Shown: positions 11,730 to 23,012, counted from the stretch's first letter. The stretch is DNA of 64,000 bases from Periplaneta americana (GCF_040183065.1 NC_091120.1:182919396-182983395); one strand, 5' to 3'. Numbers and translations: made by a program. The notes: a model not told the origin generated them from the letters alone.

Positions 11730-13830
11730 ATGCGTGTGTAAACCAAGTTCTTCACAGTGATGAATTGATATAGGAATTACGTAAATTAGTTAATAACAGT
11801 TCATCACTACATCAAATGCTACTTAAGAAGCATTATACATTGGCTCATTGAACAGAATAACATACATTAGTCTTACATTCATTTTCAACCAAATGTTGAT
11901 TGTGTTGTATTTAAAAAATGTAATTGTAGAGAAATATTTCAAGGAACGATTTTGTGTAAATATATAGGCTATATAATTAACGTTGACTATTTCGTTTATA
12001 TGACGTCATTCCATTTTCGGCCAATGAAGTGTAATGATATTTTGAATTCCAACCAATCACAGTCAGACTTTGCGATAATTTCTGCAGCTAGATTTATCGC
12101 TATCAATTTATCGCATGGTCGTTCTTTTGTTTAGTCGTTGTCGCCAACTGTTTCCCCGTAAATTGATAAACATGAATACATTAAGATGAAACTACACGGT
12201 TAAACTTTTCTTTCAACTTTAAAACAACGAATGCAAGATTGATATTTAATATTAATTAATATATTTACGCAGTGAAGACCACGTTCAAAACGGCACACCA
12301 TGTAGACACAAAATCTTTATGCATCTTAATTGAACGTACCGTTTAAACTTGATTCTATTCTTCCCAGATTGCACGCATACGCGATTGGAATATTGAACTG
12401 TGTAGATGCAGCTTTAGTTCCGTTACTCACTACAGCGAGAATGCGTTTGTCGAGCTATAAAAAATGCTTTCGTGTAGCACTCATTGTAAGTAACGGTCGA
12501 AACAAGGCACAGCTGACATTGGTCCTGCTTCCACAGGTAGGCCTAACGTAACCTATAAAATTGTAGCCTATAACATTTGTATTGAAATTAAACAATTAAT
12601 AGACGTTGAAATTTTTGTAACATCATCGCATATCAAACTCAAAGACCTTGCATAGTAATAATGTCTTTGATCAAACTGCCTTTCGTATGGCGTAATATAA
12701 TTCGTGTTTTAATTAGGCCTATCTATACAGAGATGGCTTCACTGTGTAGCAACATGTCTCACTGTGAATACATAAGCATTGGTATATAGCTGTCCCCACT
12801 GTTACTGTTAAATTAAATTATGATTTCAGCAGTTAATGAAAATGTATTTATGTTATAATAATAAGACAAAAGTGCAGTACATATAATTAACAATGTTAAT
12901 CCTGTATTTCGCTTTTCGCAATTGACATTACTGAATAATAACATCGAATTTCTTTATTGCAATAATCGATATTCATCTACGAGCATTTCAACTTCACAAT
13001 GTCTGAATAGGTTAAGTATTTGTTAATATACAATTATTAACATTTTGTGATCGAATTTTAGGGATATATTATTTAAATGTTTATTTTATTCACGAAATAG
13101 TCCTAATAAGTTAAATGTCACTCGAGGTCTGAGATTTCTCAGATGATCTCAGACCTCTCGTGACATTACTACAGATAATTCGACAAATAAACAGCCAATG
13201 ATTCCAGCTAAATGACGTAATCCAGTATCGGCTACTCCTCCATCCCCATTCCTCAAACCTAGACTCAAGTATTTCGGGCTGCATTCACAAGTGATTTGGT
13301 GCTACTATCTATTACCTTGGATATGCCGTGCCTGATTTAATTTATTTTGTGTTGTTCATTTTTGTAATTAGGCCTACGTCTCAGTGCTTACATAAATTGT
13401 AAATTCTTGACTATTTCTGATTATCCATTATTGTTTAATATTATTTTAAAGCAGTAGCAGTAGCAGTAGCAGCAGTAGTAGTAATAGTAGTATATCCTCT
13501 CGCTTCGTGAAGACCAAAAGGATATGTGAAACAGGTAACTTGGTTCCTTTACAATATTTTAGCTTAATTCCATGCCTTGCCGCATGTCTTTGCCTTCTCT
13601 ATGATTATCCTTTTCCAAGTATATTCGTACTAGAGTTGAACAACGATCGAGAAAGCAAAACTAACAGCGCCCGCAAAGCCGAAAACCCGCACGACAATGT
13701 TCTATACATCGCCGCTTCGTTGACATAAAGACTGTTTGTGAGTGTTTCGAGACGCCGAGATTGATCACTCCCGAGGTCCCGAACGTCAAGCAGCCTTGAA
13801 TTGCCGCAGTTGTTTATACCTCACTGAACT
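11729..13830. other. unassigned duplicated region
   Basis: Shared with copy B (33121-35190). It contains a 73-codon frame at 12330-12551 starting with an upstream in-frame non-ATG codon, and another at 13507-13728. Both are similar in B simply because the region is duplicated, and neither shows a known domain. A CAG/TAG-rich microsatellite lies at 13450-13493 and a hairpin at 13114-13167. No gene is called. Confidence 0.5.
13114..13167. repeat. 22-bp-arm inverted repeat
   Basis: Left arm 13114-13135 (AATGTCACTCGAGGTCTGAG plus AT) faces right arm 13146-13167 across a 10-base loop, with about three mismatches. Copy B has it at about 34505-34558 with more mismatches. It may be the collapsed ends of a deleted element. 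Confidence 0.65.
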
Positions 13831-14044
13831 GAACATAGCCTTTTATTGTGAATTTTATTTAATTTTCTTTTTTTTCTTTTTTATTATTATCTTATTACAT
13901 TCTATTTTGTTATATTCTTCCTTACGTTTTCCATATTAATAATTTGTACTAAATGAGTTGCTTTTGCTATATTCCAATGTATTTTACTTTCTTTTTTCTA
14001 TTAGGATATTATTTTCATGTTCTTTAGTGTCGATTTTATTATGC

Positions 14045-14099
<55 letters not shown>

Positions 14100-14214
14100 T
14101 GTAATATGTTAGTATTCTGTTCTTTAACTTTTTGTTAAATTTTAACTGCTTGTATACTTTGTGACCTGGTAGAGTGTAAAAGAATGCCCTATGGCCTTAA
14201 CTCTGCCAGTATAA

Positions 14215-14278
<64 letters not shown>
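13830..14278 (+). mobile_element. LINE 2 3' end with (ATT)n tracts (copy A)
   Basis: A heavily 5'-truncated element recognised from its 3' end: CCTGGTAGAGTGTAAAAGAA, then ATGGCCTTAACTCTGCCAG at 14190-14208, then (ATT)n to 14278. A second (ATT)n tract lies inside it at 14044-14099. No coding part is retained. Confidence 0.7.
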
Positions 14279-14279
<1 letters not shown>

Positions 14280-14535
14280 ACTTCTACCTACTTTGCCAAC
14301 TGTTATATATGTACGTATAAACAATTAAGTAGTCTATATGAAACATCATCTCTACCTTTCAGTGTATAATAATCCGTTCCCCAAGTTTATTTAATTACTA
14401 GGCCCTTATTAAAAGGCAAGGAATTTTGTTTTCATATGTTTAAGATCAAGTGTGCAATCTCAAGTAAAAAGATATTAACGTTATGTTTTATGTTTCTTCG
14501 AAATACAAATGTATTTAAGAATTGTTTTTTCCTTC

Positions 14536-14812
14536 TGTTTATAAACCATAGGTAATATCATATAATAGAACCAGAACATTTTGATAAGTAAGATACTGTT
14601 CTGTTTTGTCTTTTTGTCTCATTTAAACATTTATAATGTTATTTATTTCAATAATGTATGTTATTAAAAGTTACGAAATCTTTCCACGCCGACCAAATGC
14701 TATTTCGAGAATGATGAGCGAGATTCCAAGGGCACGAGAATGACGAGACGAGACTCGAAGGACAAATGCAACGAACACAGCGAGCGAGAGCGGCAGTTAG
14801 TTTTGTTCATCT
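14536..14812. repeat. left 280-bp inverted arm (copy A)
   Basis: The reverse complement of 19082-19359 with scattered mismatches and small gaps. Landmarks on this arm are TATAAACCATAGGTAATATC, ACGCCGACCAAATGCTATTT and GCAACGAACACAGCGAGCGA. The arms enclose 4.3 kb of nested insertions (LINE 3, Helitron-like H1, a mariner relic and a hAT). Probably the long terminal inverted repeats of an older element (inference). Equivalent arms in copy B are 35989-36265 and 39211-39488. Confidence 0.8.
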
Positions 14813-15111
14813 CTAATTTAGATCTTCCTACTTTCCGTTCGACTTGTGGATTCTAGTCTAGTGCCTGCTTCTCGATAGATTCATCTTCTTTCCTCAAAGT
14901 ATATTCTATCCATCTCCATTACTTCAATTTAATTTCTTTTTAAACTGGTTTCTCACCAGAAACTTCCCACAGTACAGAGTTACTTCTTACTTCAGGCCAT
15001 CTTATAACAATTATTATTCTTTTGAAGCAACGGTTTATGAATATATGTAATCTTAAAATCAATCCGTAACATTGCAAAAAGTTGACCGCGTTTTATACCC
15101 TATCACAAATT

Positions 15112-15276
15112 ACTCATTATACCCTGCCACAAGACATCTTTATATTCTATATCTTATACAGTTTCAGTTGCTAGAAATTGGAACTCGCTACCGAGTGATG
15201 TAAGGGGTTGTTGGACAATAACTTCATTTAGGTCAAAATTACATAAATTCTTACTTAACAAATTAATTGCTGATTA
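15112..15276 (+). pseudogene. LINE 3 RT C-terminal remnant (copy A)
   Basis: A short frame reading SLYSISYTVSVARNWNSLPS, then DVRGCWTITSFRSKLHKFLL. It is the same C-terminal block as LINE 1 (HWNSLPPEVKGC...), so it is another truncated copy of the same or a related LINE family. No catalytic domain is present. Confidence 0.75.
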
Positions 15277-15417
15277 ATATTTATTACATATAATGAAACT
15301 AACATCTGACCCATCTTATTATTATCATTAATTTCTCTAAATAGATTTACAAAACCTCTAATGGCCAATTACATTAATATTCTCATTATAGAAATATATT
15401 TTATATATATATATATA

Positions 15418-16707
15418 AAATATTAAAATGCGATCATTTTGATCCAGAGACAACTCATTTGGTGCAATGACAAGTCCTTTAACATGTTTCTTAATTGTTA
15501 TTACCAATTATTTTTGGAAAAGCGAAAATTAACAGAAAATTTTTGGCTACAGATTTATTATTATGTTTATATTACATTATATTATATTAGGTCTATATTA
15601 TATTATATTATATTATGTAAAAAGTGTGTTGATAACGGATGTACTCGAATTAGAAAGTTTTTAATTTGTTGTGGGAGCTCTTGAATCTCAGGAGGAACAA
15701 CTTTTACAACAGCGCAACATAATTTGCTTGGCTCATACCCAATTTTTTTGCATTGCATTTATTGCATATATATTTTATGTATTTTAACACGATTCAATTG
15801 AGCATAGTTAAAATTTGAATTATGAAATAATGGATTGCTAAGCTAACGTACTATTACTGCATACTAAATCAATACACTCTCGTTGTTCGTTAATTCTCTG
15901 AGATAAAAATGAATATGTTCATTAACATTATTTTAAGAAATACAGGAAATGAATATACAGAATAACCTATCAAGTTTTCTGTGCATAAGAAGCTATTTTA
16001 ATCTTACCTGTCCTCAATTCACTCACAAGTTACTGTAATAACATTATAGCATTATGTCCATCCAGAGAAACTACACTTTCCAATGATGAAATAATAATTA
16101 ATTATACAAATCGGTTAATTTAGCTTCCGATATTACTTCATACAGACACAGAAACATTCTCTGTAGGCTATGTTTCATAGCTTTCGATTGTTTCGTCCAA
16201 TGCCCCTTATAGACGAAGTCATTTGTTTTTTATTTCAATACACCGCCTTAGATGGCAGTTATTTTAATTTTAAAGCTCATTTATCTCATTAAATATCAGT
16301 CCTATCAAAATTTTTCAAGGAATAAAACTTATCGCAAATAATTGTTAAAGAAACTTTTGTTATGTAACATTTTTCACAAAAATCAATAATAAGCGAGATA
16401 TTTCCATTTATTTAATTCACGCCCCCTTATAACCCCCCTTTTAAATAATGTATTTTGAATGCCATATAGCCTAAAATCTAAGTTATAACGAACTTAATTT
16501 ATATTCCAATTTTCATCGAAATACGTTCAGCCATTATTGCGTGAAGAGGTAACAAACATACAGACAGACAGACAGACAGACAAAAAAAATTTCAAAAAAG
16601 GTATTTTCGGTTTCAGGGTGGTTAATTATATATGTTAGGACCAATTATTTTTGGAAAATCGAAAATTACGAGAAAAATTTTGGCTACACATTTATTATTA
16701 GTATAGA
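15418..16707 (-). mobile_element. Helitron-like element H1 (copy A only)
   Basis: Minus-strand member of the family seen at 49858, 51444 and 54190. Its 5' end on the minus strand is TCTATACTAATAATAAATGT, reading back from 16707. The element then shows the GTCTGTCTGTCTG tract, the AAGGGGGGTTATAAGGGGGC block and the internal (ATAAT)n tract. The left end is incomplete: it stops in AAAATGCGATCATTTTG and lacks the CTAG 3' terminus. The middle (about 15620-15980) differs from the other copies. Copy B is uninterrupted at about 36857-36882. Confidence 0.75.
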
Positions 16708-17038
16708 TATATATTTTTTTTCTCCCTGTAACATAGTTCTAGTAAGCTTATATTAAGTTAATTTTCATCATTTTACTAGCGATCTCAAATCTCAAATTAA
16801 TTATAATTGATTGAATTAAATTAGCTCATAAATTAAGTTACTACTTTACCTTATAGGTTTCCCTAAATTTAAATAAATATGTAGTCTACTAGTCGTTAAA
16901 ACTTAACTGAAGAATATTGCTGGAGAACCTTTTAAGTGTAGTGTAAATATTCGCAATTTAAATATGTATTGTATTGATTAAGGCTGGTTGAGTGGAAGAG
17001 AAGGCCTTATGGCCTTAATTCTGCCAGCGAAAATGAAA

Positions 17039-17117
<79 letters not shown>

Positions 17118-17171
17118 ACGAGTATATGGAATCTTAAAATCAATTCTTAACTTTGCAAAACGTTGACCGCG

Positions 17172-17510
17172 AAGTGGATTTTTCATTTTCGGGAAAATAC
17201 CATACTCAGGTGGATTCATGTCCGGACTGTTGGGTGGCTGAGGGAATGTTTCCCACTTGTAATCGGTCATACGGCATTCACTGGCTCGGCGATTTGAGGT
17301 CTTGCATTATCGTAGGGAACAGCACACCAGACTCCAAAATCTGTAGTCGGTTGTGGCGAATTTTTGGGCGCAGCATCCTACGTGCTATGTCTCCACATGT
17401 CATCCGTCATCTTCTTCCAAACTATTGGCAACAATTACCTCTGTACTGAAGTCCGGTGATGATTTCAGTCTTCCAGTAGTTTGGTTGTCTTCTGTAGCAA
17501 CATGACTTTC
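17172..17510 (-). pseudogene. mariner-superfamily transposase relic (copy A)
   Basis: The minus strand reads ESGVLLLYDNAKTSNRR (clear in copy B, 37252-37467), then WETFPQPPNSPDMNPPEYDI, then FPKMKNPLRGQ. These match the second and third catalytic segments of mariner-type transposases (HDNA..., SPDLAP.D). Copy A has a frameshift before LLYDNA. The gene is cut by LINE 3 on its C-terminal side. No termini were identified unless the 280-bp arms belong to it. Confidence 0.7.
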
Positions 17511-17780
17511 ACAGACAAGTCGAGACCATCGGGAAATGGTACTACCGTGCTACTTTCTACTGTAGAGTCATCACTAGAGCTTTCATTTTTAGCCCCATAA
17601 CACGACAGACAGCGAATGTTAAGTTAGCTGTACGGAGTATGGATGACGTCACTTGACCTTGCGTACGTACGGATCACATACAAAATAATCGCGGAGTTGT
17701 TAGACAGACCGTCCACGTAGAGCACACAGCGAACGTAGCGTGTCAATTATCTTTAGTTGTACAAGATCAGTGCATTTACA

Positions 17781-18945
17781 ATGCCGAAAGCAAAACGTTC
17801 TTTACAGGATCGTTTGAATAAGATTGTGCAGGACTTTGGAAATGAACATATAGAGTCACATGCCGACTCTATAATGTCTGTTCTGTGTAAGACCTAAATA
17901 AGTAGAAGTAAAAGTAAATAGCTGAAACAACATTGTAATTCGAAGAAACATATTTGTCGCGTAAATTTGTTCACCAGGGTAGGCAATGAACAATCGACCA
18001 TCTCTACTGAATATCAGGTTAAGGACTCGGAATTTTACTGAGAATTATGTAAAGTGATGGTTAAATGTAATATACCATTTCACAAGCTCGAAAATAGTTA
18101 TTTTAAGGACATTCTGGAAAAATGTTGTTGTTTGTTGTTTTCTAATGCCAGGCATTTGACAATGAAGTCATTTGACCTCTTGCACTCCAATATTTTTCAA
18201 AGATATTATCATGACCAGCCACTGAAGCACAGATTTTGAGATGTTCCGAAACTATTTCTTGGTTTGAGTTGCACAATGGACAGTTAGGGGACTGATATAT
18301 TCCAATTCTATGCAGGTGTTTGGCCAAACAATCATGGCCTGTTGCCAATCTAAATGCAGCTACAGACGATTTTCGTGGTAAATCGGGAATTAACTGTGGA
18401 TTTTGATGCAGAGAGTTCCACTTTTTCCCTTGGGATTGTGTTATTAAATTTTGTTTGTTGAAGTCTAAGTATGTAGATGTAAAATATACACAACGAATCG
18501 TTCGCTAAATGTTGCAGGTCTTGATAGTTTCAGGGTTCTCGAAAACAATTACACGTTTAGAAGCTCGCGACCTGAAAATGTCAGACGCCCTTAATTTAAC
18601 AGAAGAACTTGAAAGAAACGTGAATGATCTAGATGAACAACGTAATATTGTTGGCGAAAAAGTTAAGAATAAACTCAAAGGCGTCCTACACAAGATCCCT
18701 GGTTATTCGGCTTTGTGGCAAAAAACTGGCACAGGGGGTAGTAAATAAAAGACAGTAACGTTCCTTATTTCCTGTTTGCTCCAGTAACGTCTTGTGGTGT
18801 TGAGAGAAGTTTCTCTAAATACAAACTGTTGTTGAGTGATCGCAGGAGAAGCTTTAATTTCGATACTTTACTCATGCACTTAGTTATAAATTGCAACAGT
18901 TTAATTTCATTTCTTTCGCTCAAGAATTACTCACTTTTATATTAA
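17781..18945 (+). pseudogene. hAT (CGGBP1-like) transposase remnant (copy A)
   Basis: Starts MPKAKRSLQDRLNKIVQDFG at 17781. An N-terminal region has KQHCNSKKH (a zinc-finger-like His/Cys pattern) and continues to IPFHKLENSYFKDILEK at about 18120, where a LINE interrupts. After it come SKTITRLEARDLKMSDALNL (18538-18597) and the C-terminal dimerisation block RSFSKYKLLLSDRRRSFNFD ending in LVINCNS near 18895. Stops and frameshifts (for example CKT-stop at 17897) disable it. The layout fits CGGBP1-type hAT proteins, which lack the long catalytic insertion; that assignment is from recall. Confidence 0.8.
18124..18480 (-). mobile_element. LINE fragment nested in hAT (copy A)
   Basis: A 357-bp minus-strand insertion flanked by AAAAT (18119-18123 and 18481-18485). 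The hAT copy at 20664 has the uninterrupted site. It encodes WNSLHQNPQLIPDLPRKSS, FRLATGHDCLAKHLHRIGIY and CPLCNSNQEIVSEHLKIC. This is the C-terminal region of a LINE protein, with a Cys/His knuckle, typical of R1/Jockey-type elements. Copy B has it at 38253-38609. Confidence 0.85.
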
Positions 18946-19081
18946 TGCGAGTGTACATGTCCAGTTTGTCCCAGCGGGTACTCCATCCCTTCGATCTGAT
19001 GTCAACAAACAACGACGTGAACTCCATGTGCATACAACTTAAAGGTAAGGGGCTAAAAATGAATGCTCTAGTCATCACTAA

Positions 19082-19359
19082 AGATGAACAAAACTAACTG
19101 TCGCTCTCGCTCGCTGTGTTCGTTGCATTTGTCTGTCGAGTCTCGTCGCGTAACTCTTGTGCATTTCGAGTCTCGCTCATCATTCTCGAAATAGCATTTG
19201 GTCGGCGTGGAAAGCTTTCGTAACTTTGAATAACATACATTATAGAAATAAATAACATAAGAGATGCTTAATTGATATAAAAAGACAAAAGAAAGCAGTA
19301 TAACAGTTCTATCATTAAAATGTTCTGGTTCTACTATCAGATATTACCTATGTTTATAC
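19082..19359. repeat. right 280-bp inverted arm (copy A)
   Basis: Partner of 14536-14812 (see there). It starts AGATGAACAAAACTAACTGT and ends at GATATTACCTATGTTTATA. Confidence 0.8.
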
Positions 19360-20047
19360 AGGGACACCATTTTATTTTTACTAACATTCCTAATATTAAC
19401 CTGACTATACCTTGGATTAACGGTTGAGAACCAGAAATATCGTTTGCTACGCCCTTTCACGACTGTAGTTCGATGATACTGCGTAAAATACAAACAAAAC
19501 ACTTTACTAGGTAATAGGAGGGAAGAAAAGTAGTTCATCTGTTTACGTAAACTAGGAAATATCACGATTTTGAGTTTGATAATTTTCATTACATTTTTGT
19601 TTAATCAAAATACAGTACAGTATTAACAATAAGTGTTTTTACTCACGAATTGAGCTATCCATTCGGACGTATTCATTATGCAGTGTATATTATAATGTCT
19701 ACAGTACATTAGCGTACAATAAAGACAATGAAGTAAAATTGAAAAATAATCATAATATGGATTTTTAAACATATTTTTGAAAATGATGGCCGTTCATTTC
19801 GATACAGGCTTCCGTTCTTTTGTGCATATCGCACTACAGACTATTGTACCTAATTCCAATTACCAGTTGCGTTCTTCGTACTAATAAGTCATGTTGAAAT
19901 AATTCTGCACTTACTCTATAAAAGAGTACCTTACGTATTGTCATGCTGCCGGAATCTACTTGGAGATTTTGAAGGCGATGGATACACGTTTTTAGTTTCC
20001 CCCATACAGAAACGTAGTTTTTGGCTTGCCGTCTCTCTTCTTATTTA
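19360..20047 (-). mobile_element. decayed IS630/mariner-type element (copy A)
   Basis: Left edge TACAGGGACACCATTTTATT resembles a DNA-transposon terminus. On the minus strand, 19765-19830 reads MHKRTEACIEMNGHHFQKYV then stop. That matches the final residues of transposases with the ...C...NG.HF.H pattern (compare SCLDENGGHYQHLL at 60063). Nothing else of the protein is readable. Copy B has the same at 39489-40186. Confidence 0.5.
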
Positions 20048-20085
20048 CGGTTGTGGCAAAAAAAAAAAAAAAAAAAAAAAAAAAC
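20048..20085. repeat. poly(A) tract in a truncated inverted-repeat element (copy A)
   Basis: GTTGTGGCAAA followed by about 25 A and CCGCACC. This is the left end of the small element that is complete in copy B (40187-40575). The right end is missing in A, where a LINE fragment starts at 20316. Confidence 0.6.
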
Positions 20086-20315
20086 CGCACCAACCCTTGT
20101 AGCTAATTTCAGACCCTTGTTCACTCCAGAGCACGATAGACTGGTAACTAAGACTTTCGTGGTTCGAATCGTGCCTTGGAAGAAAACTTTTTTTTATTCT
20201 TTATTCAAATTTATTCCCAATACTTTTCGAGTGCAACGATAGTTTACTACTTAATTAACATACGAGTATTATTCACAGAACATGAATTTTACCAGCTTAT
20301 TTTCTAATGGCTTTC

Positions 20316-20655
20316 ACTGATACAACACTGCAATAACAAAATATCATTTACACCCTTTAAATACTGTGTATAATTACCGTCTATTAGTAAAGTCCTTAAG
20401 CCTATTTTTAAATACATTTTTGGTTGTTGGTAAAGCCTTTAGTAAGTCTGCAGGTAAAGCATTCCAGTCCCTGATACTACGATTGAGAAACGAAAACTTT
20501 CCAGTGTCTGTCATCTGCCTTCTTTCCCTCAATTTATATGAGTGCTCGTTCCTTGAAGAGAAATTTGGCGTAGTGGCATTAGGCAGGAGTCCACTTGAAA
20601 ATTTGTTACGGAAGTTGTGTCGTGTTCTCGAACTAGATTTTCTGATTTTATGTAC
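20316..20655 (-). mobile_element. LINE 3' fragment (minus)
   Basis: The minus strand encodes KIRKSSSRTRHNFRNKFSSG, RQMTDTGKFSFLNRSIRDWN and ALPADLLKALPTTKNVFKNR, then a stop. This is the extreme C-terminus of a LINE reverse transcriptase. The 3' part (TGATACAACACTGCAATAAC on the plus strand) recurs at 59308-59391. The hAT at 20664 interrupts its 5' side. It lies just outside the duplicated unit. Confidence 0.8.
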
Positions 20656-21644
20656 GTAATAAGTAGAGCATTCATTTTTAGCCCCCTTACATTTTAGTTG
20701 TGTGCACATGGAGTTGACGTCGTTGTTTGTTGACATCAGATGGAAGGGCTGGAGTACCAGCTGGGACAAACTGGATATGTAACTAGCATTAATATAAAAG
20801 TGAGTCATTCTTGAGCGAAACAAATGAAATTAAACTGTTGCAATTTATAACTAAGTATATGAGTAAAGTATCGGACTTAAAGCTTCTCCTGCGATCACTC
20901 AACAACAGTTTGTATTTAGAGAAACTTCTCTCAACATCACAAGACGTTACAGGAGCAAACAGTAAATAAGGAACGTTACTGTCTTTTACTCCACCTTGTG
21001 CCAGTTTCTTTCCCCACATAAAGTGTCTTTGACAGAACACAATGCCGAATAACCAGGATTCTTGTGTAGGACTCCATTAAGTTTATTCTTAACACTTTTG
21101 CCAACAATATTACCTTGTACATCTAGATCATTCACGTTTATTTCAAGTTCTCCTATTAAATTAAGGGTGTCTGACATTTTCAGATCGCGAGCTTCTAAAT
21201 GAGTAATTGTTTTCGACAACCATGAAAAATTATTGTGGCTGTACAACAGATTGTTAAGTCAACATGGTTCGCTAATTGTTTCAGGTAGTGATAGTTTTCG
21301 TTGTGTATATTTTTCCAGAAAGTCCTTAAAATAACTATTTTCGAGCTTGTGAAATGTTATATTACATTTAACCATCACTTCACATAATTTTCTGTAAAAT
21401 TCCGAGTCCTTAACCTGACTGTCAGTAGAGATGGACGATTGTTGATTGCCTACCCTGATGAACAAATTTACGTGGTAAATATGTTTCTTCGAATTACAAT
21501 GTTGTTTCAAGTAGGCCTACTTACTTTTACTTCCACTTATTGACGTCTTACGCAGAACACATATTATAGAGTCGGTATGTGACATTATATCTTCATTTCC
21601 AGAGTCCTCCACAATCTTATTCAAACGATACTGTAAAGAACGTT

Positions 21645-22447
21645 TGTGCGAGATGGTGCGTATTTGCTTGTTTTCCGCACAGAACCAATATGCGGTAAGT
21701 GTGAAATACCACATTCAGTATTCCCAACGTAACACACATAACAATTTCCCTCTTCTTACCGCTCAAGCGCGACATTCATTTTACTCCTTTAGGCTTTTAA
21801 CGTATTATTATTAGAGACGTTTAACATAGTAATAATTATAAATTGGAAACTTACCACTGCAATTTCACCTAAATTGCAATGTTAATTGTTGTTTTTAAAT
21901 ATTTGCAAAAATTAAGTAAAGTCTACTACTCCACGAAACTTATTGCATTCCTGATACAAGTAACATTAAGGAAGCCGTGAAAAAATCAACTTGATTCCAG
22001 TTGCCTATGTTATTACTGCAATATGTTATATAAATAATATTGTTAAAATATTAAAATGAAAATAAATCATTACATAACATTACCGTTTGTTTTAAGTTCG
22101 CATTTATAGACTGGGGGAAAAAAGACAGACGTATATCACGGCCTGTTGGAATAAAGTAAACACAGAAAACATTTTATAGCAACAATGTTGAAGAAAGATA
22201 TTGTGGTGTTCCGAAGTTGCCGTCATTAAACAAAAACCAACATGGAGATTTCATTGCAACTAATTAGAAATTCATCTTTCAGGTATGTAATAAACGATCT
22301 TCGCACAAAATAATGTACGATACACGAGCGGTATGTTTGTTTTCATGTTCTCGGAAATTAAAAAAGCTCAACTACGTTTCGCTTTTTCAATCTTTTCCTC
22401 GACCATGAAAACGTCAACATACCGCTCTTGTAACGTATATTACTATT
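21645..22447. mobile_element. ~800-bp unclassified element E (spacer copy)
   Basis: The sequence GTGCGAGAT ... GTATATTACTA interrupts the hAT frame between MPK and RSLQ, and the same ~800 bp sits in a different context at 40768-41577. Near-terminal inverted motifs are TTTGTGCGAGAT at the left and ATCTTCGCACAAA at 22292-22304. A 105-bp hairpin lies close to the right end (22325-22429). I see no clear target-site duplication. No protein is encoded. Confidence 0.7.
22325..22429. repeat. long hairpin near right end of element E
   Basis: The left arm CGAGCGGTATGTTTGTTTTC continues ATGTTCTCGG. It pairs with the right arm 22396-22429, which reads back as AAGAGCGGTATGTTGACGTT and continues TTCATGGTCGAGGA. 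The loop is about 40 bases. The pairing is conserved in the copy at 41457-41560. Confidence 0.8.
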
Positions 22448-22673
22448 TACTTTCGGCATTTTAAATGCACTGATCTTGTACAACTAAAGATAATTGACAC
22501 GCTACGTTCGCTGTGTGCTCTACGTGGACAGTCTGTCTCACAACTCCGAAACTATTTTGTATGTGATCCGTACGTACGCAAGGTCGAGAGACGTCATCCT
22601 TACTCCGTACAGCTAATTTAACATTCGCTGGCTGTCGTGTTATGGGGCTAAAAATGAATGTTCTAGTAATAAG

Positions 22674-23012
22674 CATATGTTCACGTAATAAAATTGCATT
22701 GCAACAACGCCGAACACACCTACACGTAACAAAACACGACTAATTCAACCTTCACGCACGAATGCAGATGATAAATTAACTCGCAACTGTCACTGTATGA
22801 CGCGGCTTTCGTTAGTGGAAGCAAGCGAGAAACACACTAGCTGCGTGGGCAACGTGGCAAGTGAAAATCCCGCGGCGTGACAAAACGGCGTCACTGTATT
22901 AGGGACCTGTTGTTAATTATTGTGCTTTAAACTTGCGAGTTTGATTTGGGTGGGATTTAAATTGGATTATATTAGTTTTGTTACAATTTAATAGTAATTT
23001 ATTGGCTGACAA
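22674..23012. other. spacer between duplicated copies
   Basis: A single-copy-looking stretch, locally GC-richer (22790-22900). No open frame, RNA gene or repeat recognised. Confidence 0.5.

Larger units (their letters stand above)
15092..17121 (+). mobile_element. LINE 3, 5'-truncated, with ~45-bp target duplication (copy A)
   Basis: Flanked by an imperfect ~45-bp duplication (about 15040-15091 and 17122-17171) with landmarks AATCTTAAAATCAAT and GTTGACCGCG. It begins in the RT C-terminal region (15112-15276), carries the Helitron-like insertion H1, and ends with the shared 3' signature GGTTGAGTGGAAGAGAAGGC at 16985-17004 and an (ATT)n tail to 17118. It inserted into the mariner-like relic at 17172. 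Copy B's version (36544-37255) lacks H1. Confidence 0.8.
17575..19070 (+). mobile_element. hAT element, CGGBP1-like (copy A, plus orientation)
   Basis: A 1496-bp element with perfect 8-bp target duplications GTCATCAC (17567-17574 and 19071-19078), diagnostic of hAT transposons. The inverted ends are TAGAGCTTTCATTTTTAGCC and the complement of TAGAGCATTCATTTTTAGCC. A LINE fragment is nested at 18124-18480. The coding remnant is at 17781-18945. Copy B's orthologue is 37704-39199; a reverse-oriented relative sits at 20664-22665. Confidence 0.93.
20789..22459 (-). pseudogene. hAT (CGGBP1-like) transposase remnant, reverse copy
   Basis: The ATG is at 22459 (MPK), followed at once by the inserted element. 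Coding resumes at about 21644 with RSLQYRLNKIVEDSGNEDI, then KQHCNSKKHIYHVNLF and ITFHKLENSYFKDFLEKY. Unlike the plus copy there is no LINE here, so LPETISEP follows. Next come SKTITHLEARDLKMSD and NKLNGVLHKNPGYSAL, then the C-terminal block VTSCDVERSFSKYKLLLSDR and LVINCNSLISF to 20789. Several frame changes disable it. It shows what the plus copy looked like before its LINE insertion. Confidence 0.8.
20664..22665 (-). mobile_element. hAT element, CGGBP1-like, reverse orientation
   Basis: A 2002-bp element with perfect 8-bp target duplications GTAATAAG (20656-20663 and 22666-22673). It has the same termini as 17575-19070 (TAGAGCATTCATTTTTAGCC). Its coding sequence runs 22459 to 20789 on the minus strand and is split by an ~800-bp insertion at 21645-22447. 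It lies in the spacer between copies A and B. Confidence 0.92.

Noticed and set aside
12330..12551. Conserved 73-codon frame, also at 33723
   Set aside because: Conservation only reflects the duplication of the whole region. No domain, no start context, no neighbouring exons.
13507..13728. Possible exon ending at a splice donor (CAG/GTAACT near 13533)
   Set aside because: No matching acceptor or further coding exons, and the frame has no known domain.
21645..22447. Solo LTR of a retrovirus-like element
   Set aside because: It does not begin with TG and end with CA, and has no 4-6 bp target duplication.
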